DNA of 5,569 bases from an uncultured Lachnospiraceae bacterium (lineage in GTDB: Bacteria > Bacillota > Clostridia > Lachnospirales > Lachnospiraceae). The notes beneath the pieces are model-generated. The model saw only the letters and a list, made by a program, of their open reading frames with translations, was not told the DNA's origin and ran no database searches. The stretch covers positions 1 through 5,569 of the forward strand of contig CANQYH010000222.1 of assembly GCA_947628025.1 (NCBI GenBank). Reading direction: 5' to 3'. The position numbers and the translations under genes were made by a program. This document shows positions 1 through 5,569 of the stretch, piece after piece (positions within the stretch are counted from its first letter, which is position 1; the number at the start of each line of letters is the position of its first letter).

Positions 1-1700
1 GGGCCGTCGGAACAGCAGGCGACGGGGATCCCGAACTCCTGCAGCCGCTTCGTGACCCCGCCGAACGCCCCGGCCGTGCCCGGCGTCACTTTCGGGGAGC
101 ACATGCCCTCGCCGCGAACCAGGCAGCACAGATCCTCATCCGTAAGCTGGGACAGGAACCGCTCCATGCTCACGCGCCCGTCCTTCACATCGGACAGCTT
201 ATATCCCTGATCGCCCGTGCAGGGGACGCTCTCCGGCAGACGTTCTCTCCGTCTCGCGGAGGGTTCCACGGTTCGCGTGGGGACGTTTTCATAGACCGGC
301 ACATAGTCCGCTCCCCCGGCTGTTGGGACACTTTCGATCGCCGCAGGCTCCCCCGCCGCGGTCCCGTCTCCGGCAATACTTCCACATTCGCTTCCGTCTC
401 CGGCCGCCCCGCCGGTTCTGAGCGCCGGTTTCATCCTCTTAAACTCTACGACCGGGGCCATGGCTTCCTCCGCGTACTCTAACGCCACGGTCTCCGCCAC
501 CCGGACCGCGGCTGCCGGTCTGGCGCTGCGGACGTCGGTCCCGATATAAAACAGGTACGTCCCCGCTTCCAGCACATAGGCGGAACGAAATCCCGTCACG
601 CCTCCGTCGTCATAGGAGGCCAGGTCCCGCCACGCAAATTCCACAACCGCCCGCTCGGATTCGCCCGGCGCCAGCGTCCCGGTCTTTGCGAAGCCGCAGA
701 GGGACCGGACCGGTTTCCCCAGCATCCCCTGGGGCGCCTGCACATAGACCTGCACCGTCTCCTTGCCGGAATATGCGCCGGTATTCGTCACGTTCACGCT
801 GGCCCGCAGACGGCCGAACACATTGCCGGGCGTCAGCTCTTCCACGCGCGCGTCCTCCAGCGAAAAGCAGGTATAGGACAGGCCGAACCCGAACGGATAG
901 AGGACCTTTTCACGCGCGAACGTTTCGAAATAACGGTAGCCCACGTAAATGTCCTCCGTGTAGAGATTGCGGCGGCTGTCCCCGTAATTTGCCGCCGAGG
1001 GGTAGTCGGAGATCTCCCGGGCAATGGTGTCCGCCAGCTTTCCCGACGGACTGACCGCGCCGCTTAACACGTCCAGCACGCCGTTTCCGCCCTCCTGGCC
1101 GCCCTGCCAGATATAAAGCACCGCGGACGGACGGCAGACCTCCGCCCATTTCATATCAATGATATTGCCCACATTCAAAAGCACCACGGTCCGCTCAAAC
1201 GCACCGCAGACCAGCCGGAGCATCCGCTCTTCCTCTTCCGTCAGCAGATAGCTGCCCGCCTCGGCCCGGTTGTCCTGGTCCTCTCCGGCGGTCCTGCCGA
1301 TCACGATCAGGGCCGTCTCCGATTCCTGCCGGGCCTCCCGCACCAGTTCCTCTGTCAGCGGCATCTCCTCCTGGAACCAGGGTTCTTTCGCCCATCCGCC
1401 GCCCTTGTCAAAGGGATGCGTTTTCAGCCATGACTCATAGGCCTCCGAGACCCGCCGGTTCAGCGCGAACCCGCCGCGCTCCAGCGCTTCCCGCACGCCG
1501 GTCACATAGGCCGCGTTTACGAGCCCGCCGGAACCGGTACCGCTCTTATAATAATTGTACTGGCTCCGCCCGAACAGCGCGATCCGCTCTCCCGCCGCCA
1601 GCGGAAGCACGCCCCCGTCGTTTCGCAGCATGACGACGCCCTCAGCCGCCGCCTGCCTGGCCTTTTTCGCGTATTCTTCCTTATTAAAGATATGGCTCAT
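1..1700 (-). CDS. GH3 family beta-glucosidase-like glycoside hydrolase, inverted domain order (3' end outside window)
   Basis: The product probably removes terminal beta-linked glucose or related sugars from oligosaccharides or glycosides. About 566 residues are present. A GH3 C-terminal-type domain comes first (about residues 10-275), including GEDQDNRAEAG near 139, which may carry the acid/base Glu, and YPFGFGLSYT near 268. A fibronectin-III-like domain follows (about 300-395; VNVTNTG, ETVQVYV), then a Gly/Ala-rich linker (about 415-500). The GH3 N-terminal-type domain begins near 510 and the window ends at CCSDGP, whose Asp matches the family nucleophile (SDGPHG). This swapped order is known from Ruminococcus albus and Butyrivibrio fibrisolvens glucosidases. 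No signal peptide is visible, so it is probably cytoplasmic. The ATG at 1700 lies 6 bases after AGGAGG; the adjacent ATG at 1703 is possible but only 3 bases away. The frame is intact across the window. Exact substrate is unknown. Confidence 0.93.
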   Translation of the reverse strand, partial: MSHIFNKEEYAKKARQAAAEGVVMLRNDGGVLPLAAGERIALFGRSQYNYYKSGTGSGGLVNAAYVTGVREALERGGFALNRRVSEAYESWLKTHPFDKGGGWAKEPWFQEEMPLTEELVREARQESETALIVIGRTAGEDQDNRAEAGSYLLTEEEERMLRLVCGAFERTVVLLNVGNIIDMKWAEVCRPSAVLYIWQGGQEGGNGVLDVLSGAVSPSGKLADTIAREISDYPSAANYGDSRRNLYTEDIYVGYRYFETFAREKVLYPFGFGLSYTCFSLEDARVEELTPGNVFGRLRASVNVTNTGAYSGKETVQVYVQAPQGMLGKPVRSLCGFAKTGTLAPGESERAVVEFAWRDLASYDDGGVTGFRSAYVLEAGTYLFYIGTDVRSARPAAAVRVAETVALEYAEEAMAPVVEFKRMKPALRTGGAAGDGSECGSIAGDGTAAGEPAAIESVPTAGGADYVPVYENVPTRTVEPSARRRERLPESVPCTGDQGYKLSDVKDGRVSMERFLSQLTDEDLCCLVRGEGMCSPKVTPGTAGAFGGVTKRLQEFGIPVACCSDG

Positions 1701-1706
1701 CATGTA

Positions 1707-1712
1707 CCTCCT
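1707..1712 (-). promoter_or_regulatory. Ribosome binding site of the GH3 gene
   Basis: A perfect AGGAGG on the minus strand, 6 bases from the ATG at 1700 and 3 bases from the ATG at 1703. It decides the start: the reading frame is open further upstream, to an ATG at 1793 and beyond, but no comparable site precedes those codons. Confidence 0.85.
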
Positions 1713-1751
1713 GATCTCACTTTTCCATATACGGCCCGCCTGCGCTTCCGC

Positions 1752-1766
1752 ACCGGTCTGACCGGT
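1752..1766. repeat. Paired ACCGGT palindromes
   Basis: ACCGGT occurs twice with CTG between. Each copy is its own reverse complement, so the pair can be read as a direct repeat, as an inverted repeat, or as a short hairpin with a three-base loop. It lies about 50 bases upstream of the GH3 start. It could be a protein-binding site, but in such GC-rich sequence chance is a fair explanation. Confidence 0.3.
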
Positions 1767-1855
1767 TTGCCCCCGCTCTTTCCAGCCGTCCATTTCCCGT
1801 CCCGCCGTCTCCCGCTCTCCGCAGCCGCCCCCGTCTCCGGCCGGAACGCTCCGTT

Positions 1856-2056
1856 TCAGTCTTTCGTATAAGCGATGATATCGGCGATATCGCAGTCCAG
1901 CATCCCGCAGAGATCGTTCAGCGTCGTCAGCGTAATGCTCCGGTTATGCTTCAGATTGTCAAGCATCCCCCTGCTCATATGGTATTTCACGATCAGGTCG
2001 TACTGCGAGATCCCTTTTTCCTTTAAAGTCTTCCAAAACGGCTCGAATGTGATCAT
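1856..2056 (-). CDS. Small XRE (Cro/CI)-type helix-turn-helix regulator
   Basis: A 66-residue DNA-binding protein that is almost wholly one helix-turn-helix domain. The stretch ISQYDLIVKYHMSRGMLDNL (about 16-35) gives the two DNA-contacting helices. The following SITLTTLNDLCGMLDC is the typical next helix of the short Cro/CI-like family (PF13443 type) common in Clostridia. No effector or dimerisation domain is present. The start is ATG at 2056, with AAAGGGG 7 bases upstream (2064-2070). It is transcribed leftwards towards the GH3 gene 155 bases downstream and divergently from the ABC exporter operon, with a perfect inverted repeat in the shared control region. It probably regulates itself and one or both neighbours, as inferred from layout. 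The antisense frame over the same bases is a shadow. Confidence 0.88.
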   Translation of the reverse strand: MITFEPFWKTLKEKGISQYDLIVKYHMSRGMLDNLKHNRSITLTTLNDLCGMLDCDIADIIAYTKD

Positions 2057-2063
2057 AGGCCCA

Positions 2064-2070
2064 CCCCTTT
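2064..2070 (-). promoter_or_regulatory. Ribosome binding site of the HTH gene
   Basis: AAAGGGG on the minus strand lies 7 bases before the ATG at 2056. It is a reasonable but not perfect match to the anti-Shine-Dalgarno sequence and supports that start. Confidence 0.6.
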
Positions 2071-2095
2071 AAACCTAGTTTATAGTTCGGAAATC

Positions 2096-2116
2096 ATATT
2101 TGATATTGCCAAATAT
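2096..2116. promoter_or_regulatory. Perfect 7-7-7 inverted repeat, candidate operator
   Basis: ATATTTG (2096-2102) and CAAATAT (2110-2116) are exact reverse complements separated by 7 bases. The right arm overlaps the -35 box (2106-2111) of the rightward promoter, and the element lies 40 bases upstream of the divergent regulator's ATG. A repressor bound here would block the -35 site. Size and symmetry fit a dimeric Cro/CI-type protein. That the neighbouring HTH protein is the ligand is inferred. Confidence 0.5.
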
Positions 2117-2134
2117 ATGGGAATGTGGTATGAT
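2106..2134 (+). promoter_or_regulatory. Sigma-A promoter P1 of the ABC exporter operon
   Basis: TTGCCA (2106-2111), a 17-base spacer and TATGAT (2129-2134), with TG one base before the -10 (extended -10 form). Predicted transcription start is near 2141, giving a leader of about 190 bases before the ATPase gene. The region is much richer in A and T than the genes on either side. It overlaps the inverted repeat at 2096-2116. Confidence 0.7.
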
Positions 2135-2177
2135 AGATTCAGGTTCTTTATCCGGCGCACAATCCAGGACCCGGCGC

Positions 2178-2206
2178 TTGTATTATCCGTCACGGAGAAC
2201 TATAAT
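2178..2206 (+). promoter_or_regulatory. Sigma-A promoter P2 of the ABC exporter operon
   Basis: TTGTAT (2178-2183), a 17-base spacer and a consensus TATAAT (2201-2206). Predicted start is near 2213, about 120 bases before the ATPase ATG. It lies downstream of the inverted repeat, so it might escape control exerted there. The match and spacing are good, but activity is unproven. Confidence 0.6.
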
Positions 2207-2268
2207 AAAACCGTACGGCACAGCAGATCCGCCGGCTTATCACACAAACCGCAGCGCCGCACCAAAAG

Positions 2269-2300
2269 AAAAGGCGGCCCGTTATCCGGACGCCGCTTTT
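2269..2300 (+). promoter_or_regulatory. Leader hairpin followed by four T's, possible weak attenuator
   Basis: GCGGC (2274-2278) pairs with GCCGC (2292-2296), CCG (2279-2281) pairs with CGG (2287-2289) around a TTATC loop, and flanking A and T runs can extend the stem past one bulged G. Only four T's follow (2297-2300), so it is at best a weak terminator. It lies in the untranslated leader, 15 bases before the ribosome binding site of the ATPase gene, and could tune expression or protect the mRNA end. Confidence 0.4.
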
Positions 2301-2314
2301 CCAAACCGTCATTC

Positions 2315-2320
2315 AGGAGG
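2315..2320 (+). promoter_or_regulatory. Ribosome binding site of the ABC ATPase gene
   Basis: A perfect AGGAGG with a rather long 11-base spacer to the ATG at 2332. No in-frame start codon lies closer, and the protein from 2332 begins exactly as this ATPase family should, so the start is secure. Confidence 0.8.
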
Positions 2321-2331
2321 AATCGATCGTT

Positions 2332-3072
2332 ATGCTGAACGTATCTCACGTAACCAAAAAATACGGCAAAGTCACCGCCTGCAGCGACGTCAGCTTTCAT
2401 CTGCCGCCGGGCAGCGTGACCGTGCTCTTAGGCCCCAACGGCGCCGGCAAAAGCACCATCATGAAAGCGGTCACCGGCTTTTTGCGCTACGAGGGCGAAA
2501 TCACCGTCGGCGGCTTTCCCAATAAAACCACGGACGCCCGGAGGATCTTAGGCTACATCCCGGAGATGCCGTCGCTCTATCCGAACCTGACCGTTTCTGA
2601 ACATATGGAATTCCTGGCCAGGGCCTACCGTCTGTCCGGCTACAAGGAGCGGGCGGAGCAGCTCCTGGCGCAGTTTGAACTGACCGACAAAAAGAAAAAA
2701 TTCGGGGACGAGCTGTCCAAGGGTATGCAGCAGAAGCTGAACATCTGCCTGGGACTTCTGCCGGAGCCGAAGATGCTTTTGCTGGACGAGCCCATGATCG
2801 GCCTGGATCCCCATGCGATCAAGGAGCTGAAAACGCTGATCGAGCAGATGCGCGGCGAGGGACGTACCATGCTGGTCAGCACCCACATCATCGACAGCAT
2901 CGATATGCTCTGGGACCGCACCATCATCATGCAGAGCGGGACCATCCGCGCCGACGTGACCCGCGAGGAGCTGGAGCAGGACGGCCGGACGCTGGAGCAG
3001 CTTTTCTTCGACGTGACAGAGGGCGTGGAGCAGAAAGACATGACGCACCAAGAGGACGCAAAGGAGGGCTGA
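2332..3072 (+). CDS. ABC exporter ATP-binding protein
   Basis: A 246-residue nucleotide-binding subunit that hydrolyses ATP at the inner face of the membrane to drive a partner permease. Walker A is GPNGAGKST (34-42), the Q-loop region is GYIPE (74-78), the signature is LSKGMQQKL (128-136), Walker B is LLLDEP (149-154) with catalytic Glu153, the D-loop is GLDP (157-160) and the switch His is in STH (183-185). All catalytic parts are present. Glu in place of the Q-loop Gln and the LSKGM signature are usual in the CcmA/BcrA/Ecs-like exporter group. The acidic, hydrophilic tail after about 225 has no recognised domain. The permease gene starts 4 bases after the stop, with its ribosome binding site inside this gene's end, so the two are surely one operon. 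The transported substrate cannot be told; peptides, antibiotics and lipids are typical for relatives. Confidence 0.96.
   Translation: MLNVSHVTKKYGKVTACSDVSFHLPPGSVTVLLGPNGAGKSTIMKAVTGFLRYEGEITVGGFPNKTTDARRILGYIPEMPSLYPNLTVSEHMEFLARAYRLSGYKERAEQLLAQFELTDKKKKFGDELSKGMQQKLNICLGLLPEPKMLLLDEPMIGLDPHAIKELKTLIEQMRGEGRTMLVSTHIIDSIDMLWDRTIIMQSGTIRADVTREELEQDGRTLEQLFFDVTEGVEQKDMTHQEDAKEG
3061..3067 (+). promoter_or_regulatory. Ribosome binding site of the permease gene
   Basis: AAGGAGG lies within the last codons of the ATPase gene, 9 bases before the ATG at 3077. The 4-base gap between stop and start suggests translational coupling, giving matched amounts of the two subunits. Confidence 0.8.
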
Positions 3073-3076
3073 CGCA

Positions 3077-5569
3077 ATGAGACTCTTTTTCTACTATGCC
3101 GTCCATTCCTTTCTCAATCAGCTGAAAAAATTGTTCCACACCTGGGTGCTGGTCTTTATCCTGATCTGCGCGCTCTTCGGCGGCGCCATCGGCCTGTTCG
3201 CCGGCATGACCGCCGAACATTTGGAAGAACAGAACCCGGCGCAGGCCGAGACCCAGATCGCGGAAGAACCGGAGGAAACATTCTTTGAGGCTACGGGCAT
3301 CGAACCGGAAGACGCGGTCGAACTGGCGGCCGGAGGGCTCATTCTCGCGCTGTTTTTGTTTATGGCTTTCGGCGCGGACAAAAACGGCAGCCGGATCTTT
3401 CTTCCCGCCGACGTCAATCTCCTGTTTGCCTCTCCCTTAAAGCCTCAGTCCGTTCTGATGTTCCGTCTAACGACCCAGCTGGGACTGAGCCTGCTTGCCA
3501 CCGTCTATATGCTGATCCAGCTTCCGAACCTGACTCTGAACCTGGGACTCAGCGTCTGGGCCGCCGTGGCGGTCATCGCGATCTGGGGACTGACGGTCCT
3601 GTTCGCCACGCTGCTGCAGGTCCTTTTATATCTGCTGGCGTCCACCTATCCGGCGGTGAAGCGCTTCCTGCGCCCCGGCCTCTACGCGCTGATGGCCCTG
3701 ACCGGCGCGGGATATCTGCTGACCCTCGTCCAAAGCGGGGCGGACGCTCTGACCGCGGCCGTCCGGTTCTTCAACGCGCCCCTCTCCCACCTGATCCCGA
3801 TCTGGGGCTGGCTCAAGGGGTTCCTCGTGTTCGCGATAGAGGGAAACGCCGCGCTCGCGCTCCTCTGCCTCGCTGCGCTCCTTTTGGGCGGCCTGCTGCT
3901 GACCGCATTCATCTGGCATATCAAAGCGGATTTCTACGAGGACGCCATGGCCAGATCCGAGGAAACGGCGGAGCTTCTGGAACGGGCCCGCTCGGAAAAA
4001 TCCGCCGGCATACTGGTCAAACGGACCAAAGACCGCAGCGAAAAGCTGACCCGGGACGGCCTGCGGCACGGGTTCGGGGCCAACGTATTTTTCTTCAAAG
4101 TCATGTATAACCGCTTCCGCTTCGCGCACCTGGGATTTTTTACGAAAACCGCCGAATTTTATACGGCGGCGGCCGTCGGAACCGCCGTGATCTGCCGCGT
4201 CTCCGATCACACGGGCAGCGCCGTCCCCGTGGCCCTGGCGCTGTCGGCCATTGCCTTTTACCGCGCCCTGGGCAATTCCCTGGAGCAGGACACCTCGATG
4301 GATTACTTCGTCCTGATCCCGGAAAATCTCCACGCAAAACTGTTCTGGTCCCTGATGGGCGGTACCGCAAACTGCCTGCTGGACGCCGTTCTGCCGCTGT
4401 TGATCGGGGCGCTGATCGCGGGCGCGAACCCGTTTTCGGCCCTGGTCTGGCTCCCGTTCATCGTTTCCGTCGATTTCTATTCCACGACGGTAGGCACTTT
4501 CATCGGCCTGTCCGTCCCTGTCAACGCCGGAAAGACGGTCAAACAGCTGGTGCAGGTTCTGTTCATCTATTTCGGCCTGCTGCCGGATATCGCTTTTATG
4601 AGCCTGGGCATCCTGTTCGACGCCATGGTTCCGGCCGTTTTGGGCTCCGCCGCCTTAAACATCGGACTGGGCTTTCTGCTCTTCGCGCTCTGCCCCCTGT
4701 TCCTTGAACCCGGCGACAAGGCCCCGAAGCAGACGGCGGTTTTCACAGGAGATCTCAAAGCTGTGCGGAAACAATTTTCCCGGCTGGGGCTGGGCGCTTT
4801 CACAATCCTCGCGTCCGCGTCCCTGCTGCAGCTGGCGTTCATCGGACTCACGAACCGGGCGTTTCCGGACGGAAATATGCCCTCCTGGCTCATCTGGTTC
4901 GTCACGTTCGCGCCCCTTTATCTGGCGGCGGTCCCGCTTGGCCTCTGGATCTTTCGCCGGGTCCCGGCCTCCCCTGTGCCCAAACGCGACCTGAAGCCCG
5001 GCCAGATCGCCACGGCTGTGTTCATCAGTATTTTCATGATGTACGCGGGGAACATCCTCGGTACCCTTGTGACCCTGCTTTTACAGAATGTGCTGGGAAC
5101 CGCCCCGGTCAATCCGATCCAGTCCTACGCCGCGGACGACAGCCTGTGGATGAAGCTGTTGTTTCTGGTGATCCTCGCTCCCCTGATCGAGGAGTACATT
5201 TTCTACCGACAGCTCATGGCGTATAATATAGAGAAGAAGGTAGAACATCAACGCCGTCTCAACGATACCGATAATGCAGTAAATATCCGTTCGGTATACT
5301 CCCGTATAAAACTTCACGAAGAAGTCGAGGCCGATCAAAATGTTCGGCCCGACGGCCTTTCTAACGTCGGCAAGATACAGATTCAGTCTCTCGCGGTTTG
5401 CAAGGATTCCCACATAGCAAGCGATAAGCAGTATCCGTTTTGCCGACCACAGATAAACAAGCCGGAATCCGAAGCCGTCGGGAAAAAGGAAGAAGCCCAC
5501 GATATACAGCCAGCAACACGCGTGAAAAAACTGCGTCCCGGTAATGGCTCCCGGGGACAGCCGCCATTC
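3077..5569 (+). CDS. ABC exporter permease fused to N-terminal half of a CPBP intramembrane protease; frame open to window end
   Basis: The first ~560 residues form a putative ABC exporter permease. They include a first helix at about 23-43, an acid-rich loop (47-82), a second helix, the segment DVNLLFASPLKPQ (112-124) typical of Clostridial exporter permeases, and many further helices with a charged loop (about 300-345). The chain continues without a stop into a second unit. That unit has helices near 570-591, 605-626, 645-669 and 690-704, the last leading into APLIEEYIF (701-709), which matches the EExxxR motif of CPBP/CAAX-type glutamate proteases. The expected Arg directly after Phe709 and the later His-bearing helices are missing. 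From about residue 710 (base 5204) the sequence turns hydrophilic and looks like the antisense of another gene, so real homology ends there and the protease half should be inactive. A GTG at 4763 with AGGAG upstream could start the protease unit separately. The ATPase upstream is the obvious partner. Confidence 0.85.
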   Translation, partial: MRLFFYYAVHSFLNQLKKLFHTWVLVFILICALFGGAIGLFAGMTAEHLEEQNPAQAETQIAEEPEETFFEATGIEPEDAVELAAGGLILALFLFMAFGADKNGSRIFLPADVNLLFASPLKPQSVLMFRLTTQLGLSLLATVYMLIQLPNLTLNLGLSVWAAVAVIAIWGLTVLFATLLQVLLYLLASTYPAVKRFLRPGLYALMALTGAGYLLTLVQSGADALTAAVRFFNAPLSHLIPIWGWLKGFLVFAIEGNAALALLCLAALLLGGLLLTAFIWHIKADFYEDAMARSEETAELLERARSEKSAGILVKRTKDRSEKLTRDGLRHGFGANVFFFKVMYNRFRFAHLGFFTKTAEFYTAAAVGTAVICRVSDHTGSAVPVALALSAIAFYRALGNSLEQDTSMDYFVLIPENLHAKLFWSLMGGTANCLLDAVLPLLIGALIAGANPFSALVWLPFIVSVDFYSTTVGTFIGLSVPVNAGKTVKQLVQVLFIYFGLLPDIAFMSLGILFDAMVPAVLGSAALNIGLGFLLFALCPLFLEPGDKAPKQTAVFTGDLKAVRKQFSRLGLGAFTILASASLLQLAFIGLTNRAFPDGNMPSWLIWFVTFAPLYLAAVPLGLWIFRRVPASPVPKRDLKPGQIATAVFISIFMMYAGNILGTLVTLLLQNVLGTAPVNPIQSYAADDSLWMKLLFLVILAPLIEEYIFYRQLMAYNIEKKVEHQRRLNDTDNAVNIRSVYSRIKLHEEVEADQNVRPDGLSNVGKIQIQSLAVCKDSHIASDKQYPFCRPQINKPESEAVGKKEEAHDIQPATRVKKLRPGNGSRGQPPF
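4747..4751 (+). promoter_or_regulatory. Internal ribosome-binding-like site before the protease unit
   Basis: AGGAG lies 11 bases before an in-frame GTG (4763, residue 563), at the point where permease-like sequence ends and CPBP-like sequence begins. The spacer equals that of the ATPase gene in this operon. It may be the remnant, or still the working start, of a once separate protease gene. Confidence 0.35.
5204..5230. other. Junction between two head-on truncated genes
   Basis: To the left, plus-strand protein is recognisable up to EEYIF (base 5203). To the right, the minus strand encodes a hydrophobic protein read towards this point, recognisable down to about YIIRHEL (5210-5230). Base composition drops from very GC-rich to moderate within a few bases. 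No insertion-sequence end, long inverted repeat or recombinase site was seen here. The geometry is that of an inversion with ends inside two genes, or of a chimeric amplification or assembly join. Confidence 0.6.
5204..5569 (-). pseudogene. Unidentified multi-helix membrane protein fragment, cut at both ends
   Basis: The family was not recognised. Read leftwards from the right edge, about 120 residues are open with no start, so the gene begins outside the window. Hydrophobic stretches include FFHACCWLYIVGFFLF, ILLIACYVGILA, and a longer one ending in ETALMFYLLLYII, separated by short charged loops (RERLNLYLADVRK). This is the pattern of an integral membrane protein with three or more helices. 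The frame runs on past the junction and stops at TAA (5081-5083), but residues after about HEL are the antisense of the protease unit and are probably not original. A GTG at 5500 is an internal Val codon more likely than a start. Lower GC than the rest of the window suggests a different origin or genome location. Confidence 0.5.

Larger units (their letters stand above)
1701..1855. other. Gap between regulator gene and GH3 gene
   Basis: This is a 155-base, very GC-rich spacer between two genes read leftwards. It shows no convincing promoter or intrinsic terminator, so the GH3 gene may be co-transcribed with the regulator. It holds two ACCGGT palindromes three bases apart (1752-1766) and one copy of CCGTCTCCGGC (1831-1841), a word that also occurs twice inside the GH3 linker. 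The GH3 frame has no stop in this gap, but codon content and the strong ribosome binding site at 1707-1712 argue against an N-terminal extension. Confidence 0.5.

Noticed and set aside
686..1054. A 122-residue plus-strand open frame inside the GH3 gene
   Set aside because: Its Arg/Pro/Ser-rich product is antisense to the GH3 domains, which are continuous and well conserved on the minus strand.
1698..1793. An upstream in-frame ATG (1793) that would lengthen the GH3 protein by 31 residues
   Set aside because: No good ribosome binding site precedes it, while AGGAGG lies 6 bases before the ATG at 1700, and the extra residues resemble no part of the family.
2100..2525. Plus-strand open frames starting inside the promoter region and overlapping the ATPase start
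   Set aside because: The possible starts lie within or before promoter P1, no ribosome binding site precedes them, and the products are Arg/Pro/Ser-rich without recognisable features.
2553..2745. Glu in place of the Q-loop Gln and an LSKGM signature in the ATPase
   Set aside because: Both are usual in this exporter subgroup, so they are not a sign of a defective or novel ATPase.
2548..3051. Long minus-strand open frames over the ATPase gene
   Set aside because: The plus strand here carries all ABC ATPase motifs in order; the antisense frames have no start signals or domains.
3626..4333. A 235-residue open frame on the minus strand
   Set aside because: It lies antisense to the permease, whose plus-strand frame gives coherent transmembrane helices. 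The antisense product is Gly/Arg/Gln-rich without domain features, as GC-rich shadows are.
5361..5567. A minus-strand open frame with an ATG near the right edge
   Set aside because: It is in a different frame from the hydrophobic membrane-protein reading and its Arg-rich product looks like a shadow of it.

Overview
The window suggests a high-GC anaerobic Firmicute of the Clostridia, most likely a Lachnospiraceae-type gut bacterium. This is inferred from strong AGGAGG ribosome binding sites, GC-rich third codon positions, an inverted-domain GH3 glucosidase, a 66-residue XRE-type regulator and a Clostridia-style ABC exporter. No rRNA, tRNA, CRISPR array or insertion sequence was seen.

Left part (1-2056, minus strand): a small Cro/CI-type regulator (1856-2056) lies upstream of, and in the same direction as, a GH3 beta-glucosidase-like gene. 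That gene starts at 1700 and runs off the left edge just after its catalytic Ser-Asp-Gly-Pro motif. Its C-terminal-type GH3 domain comes first, then a fibronectin-III-like domain, a Gly/Ala-rich linker, and the (beta/alpha)8 domain last.

Middle (2057-2331): a divergent control region. It holds two good sigma-A promoters reading right (TTGCCA-17-TATGAT and TTGTAT-17-TATAAT), a perfect 7-bp inverted repeat overlapping the first -35 box, and a hairpin in the untranslated leader. The layout fits control of the rightward operon by the divergently transcribed small regulator.

Right part (2332-5569, plus strand): an ABC exporter ATPase (2332-3072), then after 4 bases a large membrane protein (from 3077). 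Its first ~560 residues are an ABC exporter permease. They continue in frame into the N-terminal half of a CPBP (CAAX-type) intramembrane protease, up to the Glu-Glu motif near residue 705. Just after that motif, at about 5204-5230, recognisable plus-strand protein ends. The remaining ~350 bases read as a hydrophobic protein on the opposite strand and have visibly lower GC. The plus frame stays open to the window edge, but its residues there look like an antisense shadow.

The most notable points are this head-on junction of two truncated genes (an inversion breakpoint or a chimeric assembly) and the permease-protease fusion. No complete undescribed system can be claimed from this window alone.
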